64,000 nt of DNA, from the NCBI GenBank assembly GCA_965279655.1, contig OZ257255.1, positions 4,402,001-4,466,000 of the forward strand. Reading direction: 5' to 3'. A program made the translations under genes and the position numbers. Positions within the stretch are counted from its first letter, which is position 1. The number at the start of each line of letters is the position of its first letter. Source of the stretch: SCTM01 sp965279655. Its GTDB lineage: Bacteria > Pseudomonadota > Alphaproteobacteria > Rhodospirillales > Rhodospirillaceae. The notes under the pieces are model-generated. The model was not told where the DNA came from. It ran no database searches and worked only from the letters and a program-made list of their open reading frames with translations. Of the stretch, positions 38,788-46,871 are shown in pieces.

Positions 38788-39300
38788 TCAGTCGCCCCAT
38801 TCCCAGTGACCGCCCCTTCTGTGAATGGTGCGCCGTCCGCCGTCCGGGAAAGCAACGCGTAGGCCGTCCTTCGTGACCGCACACAGCCGAAGGTCTACCA
38901 ACGCCTCGCAGAGACTCGTTGGCGAGTAAGCTGGATTCCGGGGGTCGCTGCCCAGGTCGATGAACTCTCGCACCTGCCAGCCCAGCGCATCGATCGCGCG
39001 GGCCCATCGGTCGCAGAACCCGCCGGCGGTATCAACGATGCGTTGCCAGCGATCAGGTGAGATCCATTCTGGGCATGGCAGCGCCTGGAGCGCGGCGTAG
39101 GATTCTGCCCACGCACGCGGGACCCGGACGTCCTGGGCAATGGCTACTCGTTCCGAGTCTGAATTCGGCGGGGGTAGCCCTGCTACAGTTGCTACAGTTG
39201 CTACAGCAGGCCGAACTGTAGCATCTGTAGCAGGTGTAGCAGCGATGCTCGGGTAATTTGCCAGCACACCGGATGGGTCGAATTTTCGATAGACCGCCAT
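38788..39300 (-). CDS. Hypothetical protein containing a repetitive linker
   Basis: A 170-residue protein starting MAVYRKFDPSGVLANYPSIA (ATG 39300, overlapping neither neighbour beyond 1 bp). An Ala/Thr/Val linker (ATDATVRPAVATVATVAG) is encoded by 9-bp repeats at 39182-39240. The C-terminal half (WQRIVDTAGGFCDRWARAIDALGW, ALVDLRLCAVTKDGLRVAF) looks like a winged-helix or DUF-type domain common in integrative elements. Function unknown. Confidence 0.6.
   Translation of the reverse strand: MAVYRKFDPSGVLANYPSIAATPATDATVRPAVATVATVAGLPPPNSDSERVAIAQDVRVPRAWAESYAALQALPCPEWISPDRWQRIVDTAGGFCDRWARAIDALGWQVREFIDLGSDPRNPAYSPTSLCEALVDLRLCAVTKDGLRVAFPDGGRRTIHRRGGHWEWGD
39182..39240. repeat. Two sets of three 9-bp-spaced repeats in inverted orientation
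   Basis: GCTACAG occurs at 39182, 39191 and 39200; the reverse complement CTGTAGC occurs at 39216 and 39225, with a variant GTGTAGC at 39234. All are spaced by 9 bp, with a 9-bp gap between the two arms. They fall inside the gene next to the DUF3987 gene and could be iteron-like or simply reflect a repeated Ala-Thr-Val linker. Confidence 0.7.
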
Positions 39301-39301
39301 A

Positions 39302-40810
39302 TCAGCCCCCCCGAATCTGCCAGGCGTCGCGGCATCGCTCGCCTTCGATCTCGGCGCCGCCCTCGATCTTGTAGGCACGGTGGTGCTGGACGAGCACCTC
39401 CATCGCCGCCTTGGCGCTCTTGGCGTCGCGGATCGCGCCGGGCCCGGTCTGATAGATGGTCCGCAGCCCGACTGCGCAGCCGGCGTACCGCTCCTGGAGC
39501 CAGTCCAAGAGGGTCTTGGCCTTCATCAGTTCCACCGAGGTGACGCTGGCGTGGAAGAGCCGAAGAGCTTCGCCGCCGTAGTACTGCGCAAGTTCAATGC
39601 CGGCCTTTATGTATTCGCCGGTGATGTGCGTCGCGGTGGGGGCGTTGAACAGCGTGAGCACCGCCCCGATGCGGGCGGCGTGTTCTCCGAGCTTGTTGGC
39701 AAGCCCTCGAATCGGGGCTAGGTCTCCACCGGGACCCATCTGGCGCTCGTTGTGGTCGATGAAAGCAATCCAGGCGGCGCGAGCGGCGGCGTCGAGTTCA
39801 AGGACGCGCGGCCTTAGCTCTTGCGGCTTCCCCTCAACAGTGTTCCGCGGCGTCTTCAACAGTTCGAGCGCGCGGTCGTTATAGCGATCGAGCGCCGAAT
39901 GGCTCTCTTGTCTTGCGTCACGCCAGAAGCGGGTACCGGTCTTGGGCTTCGGGGCCGACACGAGCACGCGGGACAGCAGCCCTTGGTCCATCAGTTCGGA
40001 GTCGGACAGCATCCGACGTGCTACGTCCGGCTGACACATCAGATGTAGCGCGAACCGCCGCCCAAACCCCTTGGCTGAGCCATCACCAGACCGGAACCGT
40101 TCGACGGTGCCGCTATCCCACAGGATGCTCAAGCCGGTGGCCGTCGCCAGCTTGTTCTCGGCCTTCATGGAATAGCCGCCGATGAACCGCCCGCCTTCGC
40201 CGGAGAAGATGCCCATGCTCGGCTGCCCCTCAGCCAAAAGCAGCTTTTCAACCGCCTCGAACGTTGGCGCGGCGCACGTCACGTATGGCTTCAGCGGCGC
40301 CTCTGGCTTGAGCGCTGGGCCGTCGTGACTCGCGGGGTCCGCCTTCTGCTTTCTCTTGGCTTCCCAAGCGTCGAATTGTTCGACGTAGACGGCCAGGTTC
40401 TCGTCGTAGTCGGCGCGCAGCAGCTTTTCGTATTCACGCGCGGGTCGCAGCGCGTAGTCATCGACGGCGCTCTTTCTCTCTCCACTTTCCGCCGCGGTCA
40501 GAAAGAAGCACGAGACCGGGCGCACCTGCCCGGTCGGCAGCATCACGTCGATATGCCCTTGCGCGGCAAGTGTCGCGAGCGCGAGCACGCTTTGCGCGGC
40601 AATCTCGATCGGCGCTTGCGTTAAATCGACGATCGCGTGAGCCGCCGGCGTAAGAATCGAGCCGAGGGCATCGACCGGATACGGGTCGGGGTCAGGTATG
40701 TCGCGATAGAGCGGCATCGCGCCCTGAAGCTGATTCGCGCCGCGGTCTCTTGTTCCCTCGATAACGCTTAAGGGAACGCTGGCCGCAATGGCGGGATGAC
40801 TATGCTTCAT
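39302..40810 (-). CDS. DUF3987 family protein (YfjI-like, replication-associated)
   Basis: A 502-residue protein of the DUF3987 family found in prophages and satellites. Recognisable parts: IVDLTQAPIEIAAQSVLALATLAAQGHIDV, FFLTAAESGERKSAVD (a P-loop-like GERKS in place of a classic GxxGxGKS), SMGIFSGEGGRFIGGYSM, and HLMCQPDVARRMLSD. The family is thought to act in replication of integrated elements. ATG 40810 is used, overlapping the Toprim-like gene by 11 bp. Confidence 0.85.
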   Translation of the reverse strand: MKHSHPAIAASVPLSVIEGTRDRGANQLQGAMPLYRDIPDPDPYPVDALGSILTPAAHAIVDLTQAPIEIAAQSVLALATLAAQGHIDVMLPTGQVRPVSCFFLTAAESGERKSAVDDYALRPAREYEKLLRADYDENLAVYVEQFDAWEAKRKQKADPASHDGPALKPEAPLKPYVTCAAPTFEAVEKLLLAEGQPSMGIFSGEGGRFIGGYSMKAENKLATATGLSILWDSGTVERFRSGDGSAKGFGRRFALHLMCQPDVARRMLSDSELMDQGLLSRVLVSAPKPKTGTRFWRDARQESHSALDRYNDRALELLKTPRNTVEGKPQELRPRVLELDAAARAAWIAFIDHNERQMGPGGDLAPIRGLANKLGEHAARIGAVLTLFNAPTATHITGEYIKAGIELAQYYGGEALRLFHASVTSVELMKAKTLLDWLQERYAGCAVGLRTIYQTGPGAIRDAKSAKAAMEVLVQHHRAYKIEGGAEIEGERCRDAWQIRGG

Positions 40811-41390
40811 GGTCTTTGCTTTCGACGGATGTAACCCGGATCTCAGGCATTGATTTGAGGGCCTTGCGCATTGCAGCGTCGAGCCGCTTCGCCAGTGGCA
40901 CGCTGTCGCAAACGATGATGGGCAGGTCACCCAGCCAGAAGAGCAGATGCTGAGACCAATCGAGAATCACGGTGCCGTCGCCGCACGCCTGAAGCCACGC
41001 CAGCGGCGTCGAATACAACATCAGCGGGGCGCGATCCCAGAGAGCCGCTTCGACTGCATCGTGTCCGAGCAGAGCGCCGATCCCGAGACGCGATGCCCAT
41101 GCCGTTGGCGCACCCGGTCGGAAAGCGATCAGGTCATCGACTTCGAGCCACATGACCCCGCCTGGACCGCGGCGGCCACAGGGGACAATCAGCGCTGCCG
41201 CACCGCTATCGTTATCGGGCTCGAAGTACGGTCCGTCGAACCGTACGCTTTCACGGCCGCAGAGGCAGGCCCCGCCGTAGATCACCTGCGACGGCACGCC
41301 GTAAGAATCTGACAGCCAGGAGATCGTCCGCGGGGTGATGCCCCCGACTGCGGTCGTGAACTCCATCATGAGATCAACGCGCTCGCTCAT
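40800..41390 (-). CDS. Toprim/primase-like island protein
   Basis: A 196-residue protein with the pattern RLGIGALLGHDAVEAALWDRAPLMLYSTPLAWLQACGDGTVILDW followed by IIVCDSVPLAKRL, resembling the degenerate Toprim-like domains often encoded ahead of DUF3987 genes in alphaproteobacterial islands. An N-terminal CLCGRE segment could belong to a metal-binding site. It overlaps both neighbours, so it belongs to a coupled replication operon. Primase activity is inferred, not shown. Confidence 0.6.
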   Translation of the reverse strand: MSERVDLMMEFTTAVGGITPRTISWLSDSYGVPSQVIYGGACLCGRESVRFDGPYFEPDNDSGAAALIVPCGRRGPGGVMWLEVDDLIAFRPGAPTAWASRLGIGALLGHDAVEAALWDRAPLMLYSTPLAWLQACGDGTVILDWSQHLLFWLGDLPIIVCDSVPLAKRLDAAMRKALKSMPEIRVTSVESKDHEA

Positions 41391-41626
41391 GGAACCCTCC
41401 GTTCAAATTCGAACGCGATACGGCGCAGGCGTGCTCGATCGAAATCAGAGGGATACTCACCGTGACGGGCACGCTGACCGACCGCTCGCACGAAGGCTCG
41501 GTCGGTGCGGCAGAGTGCTGAGCTGACGGCCTCTGCGACGCGCAAGGCGTGAAGCAAAGTGCCTCGCGCGACCGGCGGAAAGGTCCGCGCCATGGCGGCC
41601 GAAGAAAGGGCGCTTATTTTAGTCAT
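41387..41626 (-). CDS. Small hypothetical protein
   Basis: A 79-residue protein starting MTKISALSSAAMARTFPPVA (ATG 41626). It has an ATGA-type overlap with the following Toprim-like gene and overlaps the upstream small gene by four bases. Arg-rich helical end. No domain recognised. Confidence 0.55.
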   Translation of the reverse strand: MTKISALSSAAMARTFPPVARGTLLHALRVAEAVSSALCRTDRAFVRAVGQRARHGEYPSDFDRARLRRIAFEFERRVP

Positions 41627-41925
41627 GCCACTGGCCGCGCGTGATGGATCGCCATGGTCGCCACAAGGAGCGCGGCAACGCCATTGCACGCGGTGACGCA
41701 GACCAATTGGCCCTGCGCGTCGCGAACCTCGAAACCCGCGTCCGCGGCTTGGCAGGTCAAGGGCGCGCGGAATGTGCGGCGGCATTTCTCCAGCGCCACC
41801 TCCGCCAGGGCCTTCGCCTTGGCCGCGTCGAAGTTCGGAGCAGTCGTTGCCTTCGCTAAGGCCTCAAGACGCTCGGCTCTGCGACAATTTGACGAGGATG
41901 CGCTGCTATTCTGTGAACGAGCCAT
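41623..41925 (-). CDS. Small hypothetical protein
   Basis: A 100-residue protein starting MARSQNSSASSSNCRRAERL (ATG 41925). It has a helical middle (DAAKAKALAEVALEKCRRTF) and a hydrophobic segment near the C-terminus (CNGVAALLVATMAIHH). Three or more cysteines. It lies 8 bp after the AlpA-like gene. No domain recognised. Confidence 0.55.
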   Translation of the reverse strand: MARSQNSSASSSNCRRAERLEALAKATTAPNFDAAKAKALAEVALEKCRRTFRAPLTCQAADAGFEVRDAQGQLVCVTACNGVAALLVATMAIHHARPVA

Positions 41926-41933
41926 GACCGCCC

Positions 41934-42272
41934 TTAGATGCCGAAGGGGTGGCTGGACGCTGCGCCGACCAATGCTCGGCGCCAGGCAAGGATTTCGCTC
42001 AGGACCCAGCCGACGCAGTTTTGCGAAAGCTGCCGCCGCTTTGGGAATTTCCCCTGCCGCTCGAGCCGCCAGCGCGTAGTGCGGGACAACCCGGTGATTC
42101 GTTCGCACTCGGCCTCTCGAATCATGCGGTCGTCGTCATAGGCCAGCGGTCGGCTGTTTGGATTTGAAGGGAAAGCGGGGGGCGGCAGTGCGGGGACTCG
42201 GGTCGCCGGCTCGCCGTCGCCGGCGGTCGGCAACGCGATCTTGGAAGTGGAGAGTCCACGCCCTCGCTTCAT
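41934..42272 (-). CDS. AlpA-family transcriptional regulator
   Basis: A 112-residue protein with a C-terminal AlpA/MerR-like HTH (MIREAECERITGLSRTTRWRLERQG ends the reading helix; FPKRRQLSQNCVGWVLSEILAWRRA forms the wing). AlpA proteins control integrase or excision genes in P4-like elements. The start at 42272 is chosen over 42290 because a CAGGAG site lies seven bases upstream of it. A Pro-rich N-terminal extension of about 45 residues is unusual. Confidence 0.85.
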   Translation of the reverse strand: MKRGRGLSTSKIALPTAGDGEPATRVPALPPPAFPSNPNSRPLAYDDDRMIREAECERITGLSRTTRWRLERQGKFPKRRQLSQNCVGWVLSEILAWRRALVGAASSHPFGI

Positions 42273-42363
42273 TGTCTGCTCCTGGAACATGCTAGGCGCG
42301 ACGTGCGCTCCGAAACGGCATGCACTCAGGAGGCCATGGAACTTCGCTGCGTAACCCGGGGGG

Positions 42364-42966
42364 TTAAGTAGATTTATAGTCGGGTTGAATTCGATATGGG
42401 CAGGCCATCATGGCCTGCGCCGTCGCAATGAAATCCATGCCCGGCTGACCGAACTTAGCCTTCAACGCACGAAAGCTCTTAACATCTGGATCGGCTGGGT
42501 TGCCCGCGTTCAACTTGTCACGCCAGTTCTTCACAGTTCGCCAAGTGACTTTCTGTGTCCGGATACTGTCGATGTCCCAGCCCCTCACTGCTTTGGCCAC
42601 GGTCTTGGCGGCATCCTCCTGCTTCCGACCTCCCAACATGAGAAATTCCATCGCTATCGCTGCTGAGACCTTTGCAAGCTGATCTTCGATGGCGGTGGGC
42701 GACCGGTGGGCGACGCGTCGTACCTCGAACAGCCGGTTCGTGCGTCCACGATTCGCATCTCCAAAGGCGAGAATTATTGCCTTGAGAGGACGCAGGAGGG
42801 GGGGCTCGACGTCAACGGCTCCAAGAAAATCCGTCACCGCTATCAGAGCGTCCAAGCTGCCGGCCCTATCTGATCCAGGCTCGTCCTGATCGTAGAGGTC
42901 GGACGATCTCCCAAGCGCTTGGACCAGCATTAGGAAGCGCTCACCCGGGCTGATTTCGCGAGACAT
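42364..42966 (-). CDS. Hypothetical protein between the integrase and AlpA genes
   Basis: A 200-residue soluble protein (SPGERFLMLVQALGRSSDLYD, RSPTAIEDQLAKVSAAIAMEFLM, VTWRTVKNWRDKLNAG). The VTWRTVKNWRDKL segment may be an HTH-like recognition helix. It is separated from the integrase by 84 bp and from the AlpA-like gene by 91 bp. A regulator of island genes is plausible but not established. Confidence 0.55.
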   Translation of the reverse strand: MSREISPGERFLMLVQALGRSSDLYDQDEPGSDRAGSLDALIAVTDFLGAVDVEPPLLRPLKAIILAFGDANRGRTNRLFEVRRVAHRSPTAIEDQLAKVSAAIAMEFLMLGGRKQEDAAKTVAKAVRGWDIDSIRTQKVTWRTVKNWRDKLNAGNPADPDVKSFRALKAKFGQPGMDFIATAQAMMACPYRIQPDYKST

Positions 42967-43050
42967 TTGCCCTCCGCAGAACTCGCATCGTGGCCGCGGG
43001 GAAACCGGTGCGATTGCCGGCTTGTCGGGGTGCCCCCTATCCGCCGCAGT

Positions 43051-44337
43051 TCAGTCAGGCCCGCGCCCGCTCATCGAGACGACTGTGCGCGCCTCTTTTT
43101 TCGGCGTGACCATGGAAAGCAAAAGCTCTTCCCATTTCGTCAGCGCCTCGCGCTTTTCGTCCAGGTATTCGAAGCGATCGTAAATGTCGGTTACGTCGTT
43201 CTTTCGGCGCTTGGTGTGGTTGAGAATCTTCTTCTTGATCTGCTGTGGGACCTTGAGCTTGCCCAAATACGTCGTCACGGTCCGCCGCAGGTCGTGCGGT
43301 GTGAAATGTTCGATGGTGAGGTGCTTCCGGATCTTCACCATCCGATCTTCTATGAAGTTGCGCGTAAGGTGAGCGTCGGCCTTTGAGGGTGACGGGAAGA
43401 CGTAGTTCTCGCCCTTCCCTCGACTCTTACGCAGCAGCCGCAGCAACTCGATTACCAGCGGAGTGAGCGGGATCACGTGCTCGAGGCGGTTTTTCGAATG
43501 GTCGCCTGGGATCGTCCAGACATGATCGTCTTCAAGATCGAGGTCAGACCATCGCATCCGGACCACTTCCATCTCGCGCTGTGCCGTGAGCGTCATGAGC
43601 TTGAACGCCGCGATGCCGCGCTCGCCAAGATTGGCGGCTTGGAGCGCGGCCCAGAACGCCTTGATCTCTGACGGAGCGAGATAGCGACTTCGGCCCATAA
43701 CCTCGCCCGGCTTCGGCAAGCGCGCCGCGGGATTGGCGGCTGGGAAGTCCCTGGTCTCGATGGACCAGTTGAACATTTTGCGGACCACTTCGAGGGTGTG
43801 ATTGGCCTTTATTGTGGCCCCGCGGGCTATGATCGGCTGCAAGATGTCCCGGATATCTTGGCGGGTTACGTCGACCACCTTCTTGCGGCCAATCTTCGGC
43901 AGCACCTCACGGTTCACAATCTGTTGATCCTTGAACCAGGACCGTTTTTTGACCTTGGCGTGCCGCTCGATGTACAGCGCGGCCATCTCCTCGACCGACT
44001 CAGACCGTGAAGTCCGGGCCTTCTTTTCCGTCGCTGGGTCGAAGCCATTTTCCGCCCGCCTCAGCACTACCTTAGCCTGATCGCGGGCATCGGCGAGGCC
44101 GAGGACCTTCTCATTGGCGGTCGGTTCGGCGGGCCCCGTCAGGTCGCCCCGATAGACGCCGAGCTTCAGACGCCGCTTGAGGCCGTTGTACCGGTACATG
44201 GCCTGCCATGTCCGGGTGCCTCCTTCAGAGGCGCGCATGCCGAAGCTCGGATTGTCCGTGTCCCAATAATCGGTTTGTTTCTGCCCGCGCAGGGGGCCTT
44301 TGGGGATGCTACGGTTGGTGAATTTCCACTTGGCCAC
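43051..44337 (-). CDS. Tyrosine recombinase / site-specific integrase
   Basis: A 428-residue integrase. N-terminal DUF4102-like arm-binding region (SFGMRASEGGTRTWQAMYRY), SAM-like core-binding domain (EEMAALYIERHAKVKKRSW), then the catalytic domain with Arg in LTAQREMEVVRM, His-x-x-Arg in HDLRRTV, His in LNHTKRR and the nucleophile Tyr in DIYDRFEYL. It is read toward the island interior, 171 bp from attR. Typical of integrases targeting tRNA 3' ends; it should catalyse integration and excision at 24689/44508. Confidence 0.95.
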   Translation of the reverse strand: MAKWKFTNRSIPKGPLRGQKQTDYWDTDNPSFGMRASEGGTRTWQAMYRYNGLKRRLKLGVYRGDLTGPAEPTANEKVLGLADARDQAKVVLRRAENGFDPATEKKARTSRSESVEEMAALYIERHAKVKKRSWFKDQQIVNREVLPKIGRKKVVDVTRQDIRDILQPIIARGATIKANHTLEVVRKMFNWSIETRDFPAANPAARLPKPGEVMGRSRYLAPSEIKAFWAALQAANLGERGIAAFKLMTLTAQREMEVVRMRWSDLDLEDDHVWTIPGDHSKNRLEHVIPLTPLVIELLRLLRKSRGKGENYVFPSPSKADAHLTRNFIEDRMVKIRKHLTIEHFTPHDLRRTVTTYLGKLKVPQQIKKKILNHTKRRKNDVTDIYDRFEYLDEKREALTKWEELLLSMVTPKKEARTVVSMSGRGPD

Positions 44338-44361
44338 TGAGGGCGCCTATCAGCCACCATT

Positions 44362-44380
44362 TAGGTACCGCATAGGTACC
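44362..44380. repeat. Right 19-bp subterminal repeat
   Basis: Identical to 24776-24794 (two AGGTACC blocks spaced by GCAT), located between the integrase start and attR. Being upstream of the integrase gene it may also take part in its regulation. Confidence 0.6.
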
Positions 44381-44507
44381 ACTAAGGCTAAACAGTGTGA
44401 ATAGAAATGAAACACCGCGAACGTTCGATTATGGCCGAAACTGTGGACTTAGTGACCTCGCGGCGTTTCACGGTGTTCCACTGATGTTCACGAATTTCAG
44501 GGCCATG

Positions 44508-44537
44508 GGAGGTTCGAGTCCTCTCCTGGGCACCACT
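44508..44537 (+). repeat. attR: 30-bp direct repeat
   Basis: Exact copy of the tRNA-Leu 3' end segment at 24689-24718. Only this fragment is present, without the 5' part of a tRNA, marking the right island boundary. Confidence 0.93.
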
Positions 44538-44561
44538 TTTCCCTAACGCCGATCCGAACCG

Positions 44562-45791
44562 TTAGCCCGCCGTTTCCCGGGCGGCGCGCAGCAGTCCGTC
44601 GGCGTATTTGTCGGGTCCTTCGGTTTCTGCCCACAGGCGCGCGCCCCGCACGGCGGCTTCCGCCAATTCGTCGAAGCGATCGAGCGCCTGCTGTGTCGCT
44701 TGCAGGATCGCCGGCGCGGTATAGGCGCTGAACCCCGTTCCGCCGCCGCCGAAAGCGCGCAAGTCTTCCTCCAGCGTCGTGGCGGCGGGCACCACAACCG
44801 GAATTCCATTGGCGATGGCTTCGGTCAAAACGCCGGATGTGTTGTTGCGGTAGAACGCCGGATCGTAGGGGCACAGAATCAGGTCGATCGTGGCCAGCAT
44901 GTCTTGCCAGCCCTCAGGCGTGACGACCTCGTTCTTGACGGTGACGCGCCCGGTCTTGTCAGCCAGGGCCAACAACGCGCGCTGAGAGTCCTCTGTGCCG
45001 TCCGCGCCACCGCCGTTGTGCACGAGGATGCGGAGTTGGGGATTGCCTTCGAGCAAGCCCGCAAGCACCTCCGGCACGAAGGCATAGCCCTTTCCCTTCC
45101 ACTGATACCCAAGGATCGCCAGCGTGATCGGGCGACGGCCCGCCCGCGAGGCGACGGCGCGCTCGGCGCCGAACGGCATGGTCCCGACGGAGGAAACGGG
45201 CTTTTGCAGCAAGAGCGAGTACATCTCGACGAGGCCGCGATTCATCGACACGAACCGCAGCCGCGACACGTCGAGCGACTTCATGCGATGTCCCACGAAT
45301 CGGTAGAGCAGGCCGCGCGCATCGGTGCGGGGATCGGGCAGCGTCATCCGCGTCTTGCCGTCTTTCGCCGCGGTCTCGATACCGGTCGTGTGCATCATCT
45401 CCATCAGCACCGCCGGCCGGCGCTCCTGGGGAAGCGCGCTCAGCCATTCCACCAAGCCGAGGACCTGCGCGGCCTGGCCGGAGGCGCAATAGACCACGTC
45501 GTCGCGGGACAACGGCTCGAGGCCGGCAAAATCGGCGCGGGTCAACGCGGCGCCGTCGTGGAATGCATTCAGCCATCCACTGATCGGATCGCCGTCGGTG
45601 AGATTATAGGTCCAGTGACGGAACAGAGGCTTGGCGTCCAACGCCGCCAGGATGTCGGCCTGTGCCGCCGCGGCCGCGGCGACGGAGGTGGCGATCCCGC
45701 GCTTGCGCAATGCGCCGACGATATTCCGGCAGACAGTGAAGTGATGCCCCGCCAACGTCGCCAGTCCGGGATCGGCATAGATAAAACGCAT
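44562..45791 (-). CDS. Glycosyltransferase, GT4-like (GT-B fold)
   Basis: A 409-residue cytosolic enzyme. It opens with MRFIYADPGLATLAGHHFT, a typical first strand and acceptor loop, and the C-terminal nucleotide-sugar domain has LAILGYQWKGKGYAFVPEVL and NNTSGVLTEAIANGIPVVVP, matching the E-x7-E-like donor-binding region of GT4 enzymes. Followed on the same strand by, and 89 bp downstream of, the FkbM gene. Likely makes a surface glycan or glycosylates a protein; donor and acceptor unknown. Confidence 0.8.
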   Translation of the reverse strand: MRFIYADPGLATLAGHHFTVCRNIVGALRKRGIATSVAAAAAAQADILAALDAKPLFRHWTYNLTDGDPISGWLNAFHDGAALTRADFAGLEPLSRDDVVYCASGQAAQVLGLVEWLSALPQERRPAVLMEMMHTTGIETAAKDGKTRMTLPDPRTDARGLLYRFVGHRMKSLDVSRLRFVSMNRGLVEMYSLLLQKPVSSVGTMPFGAERAVASRAGRRPITLAILGYQWKGKGYAFVPEVLAGLLEGNPQLRILVHNGGGADGTEDSQRALLALADKTGRVTVKNEVVTPEGWQDMLATIDLILCPYDPAFYRNNTSGVLTEAIANGIPVVVPAATTLEEDLRAFGGGGTGFSAYTAPAILQATQQALDRFDELAEAAVRGARLWAETEGPDKYADGLLRAARETAG

Positions 45792-45880
45792 TCAGACAGC
45801 CGACATTGGAGTGAAGGGCCGCGCCGGGACCCTACCGGGACGCTCTATCGCGCACGAGATGCGATCTTGCATGGCCATGA

Positions 45881-46558
45881 CTATGTCTGTCGCGCGTCCC
45901 AGAAGATCGTGTTGATAAAGTCGCGGAAGATCTCCTGATAACCGGCGCCCTGCAGTCGCGCGCGCAGGGCGCGTGCGCGGGCCACGATCGCGGGGAACTG
46001 TTGGAATTGGGGGTGCGTATCCTCGATCTCGACGATCATCATGCGCGGACGCCATTCGTCCAGCGAGAATGAATTGAACACACCCTCCTCGCCGCCCTCG
46101 ACATCCACCACAAGAAGATCGAAGCGAGACGGCATGCGCGCGGATTGAAGGACCTTGGTCAGCGGGATTTGCTCGACCCGGACGGTTTCGAAGGATTTGA
46201 TCCAGTTGATGTGCTTGTAGGCCTGCTTCATCGAGGCGTCGGCCGTCGTGAGGATGTCGCCGACGTGCAGGTCGATGAACTTTTCGGCCTCGCCCACCGC
46301 GCAATTGGCGACGAGCACGTTGGGATTCTGCGCATGACGCTTCGCGCAAGCCTGGGCGTAGGCTTGCACCGGCTCCACATACAGGCCGCGCCATCCGAGA
46401 TCGGCGAGAAACGCGGTGTTGCTGTAGGTGTGGCCATCGAATGCCCCCACTTCCACAAAAGAGCCGTCCCTCCGCAGGCCGAACCGCTCCTCGTAAATCG
46501 CGGCGAGGCCAGGGATCTGGCAGGTCTCGTCCGGCAGGTATTGGATATCGCTGGTCAT
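45881..46558 (-). CDS. FkbM family methyltransferase
   Basis: A 225-residue SAM-dependent methyltransferase. Motif I is GSFVEVGAFDGHTYSN, followed by GLYVEPVQAYA and the later strand FDLLVVDVEGGEEGVF; the C-terminal GYQEIFRDFINTIFW fits. FkbM enzymes O-methylate sugars or polyketides. The start at 46558 (MTSDIQYLPDETCQI) is chosen because the frame upstream lacks family character, though no clear ribosome site precedes it. It belongs to a small glycan-modifying cluster with the GT4-like enzyme. Confidence 0.85.
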   Translation of the reverse strand: MTSDIQYLPDETCQIPGLAAIYEERFGLRRDGSFVEVGAFDGHTYSNTAFLADLGWRGLYVEPVQAYAQACAKRHAQNPNVLVANCAVGEAEKFIDLHVGDILTTADASMKQAYKHINWIKSFETVRVEQIPLTKVLQSARMPSRFDLLVVDVEGGEEGVFNSFSLDEWRPRMMIVEIEDTHPQFQQFPAIVARARALRARLQGAGYQEIFRDFINTIFWDARQT

Positions 46559-46871
46559 TGGCGAAGTGTCTTGCGACTCAGGGGGGGCGGCAATGAGCTT
46601 TCGGAGATTGTCATGTGCCCTGTCGAATTGGTGGCAATAGCGTCGAAGGTTGCAACTACGTCCGAGATGAGCGGCCGCTGCGGGACATCGGCGGGAAACG
46701 TCAATAAGATGCGGGAAGAAGACTTGTCGCGCCAGTTCCCAACCTATTGATACAAATAGTTGCACGCCCCCCCCTGCGCCGCCATTTGGTAAGAGATTCG
46801 TCCTCTACAAAGTCGGAGGTTAGGCTGCCTGCGGCCCTTGCCTCGTATTGGCCTTCCGGCGAATGTGACTC

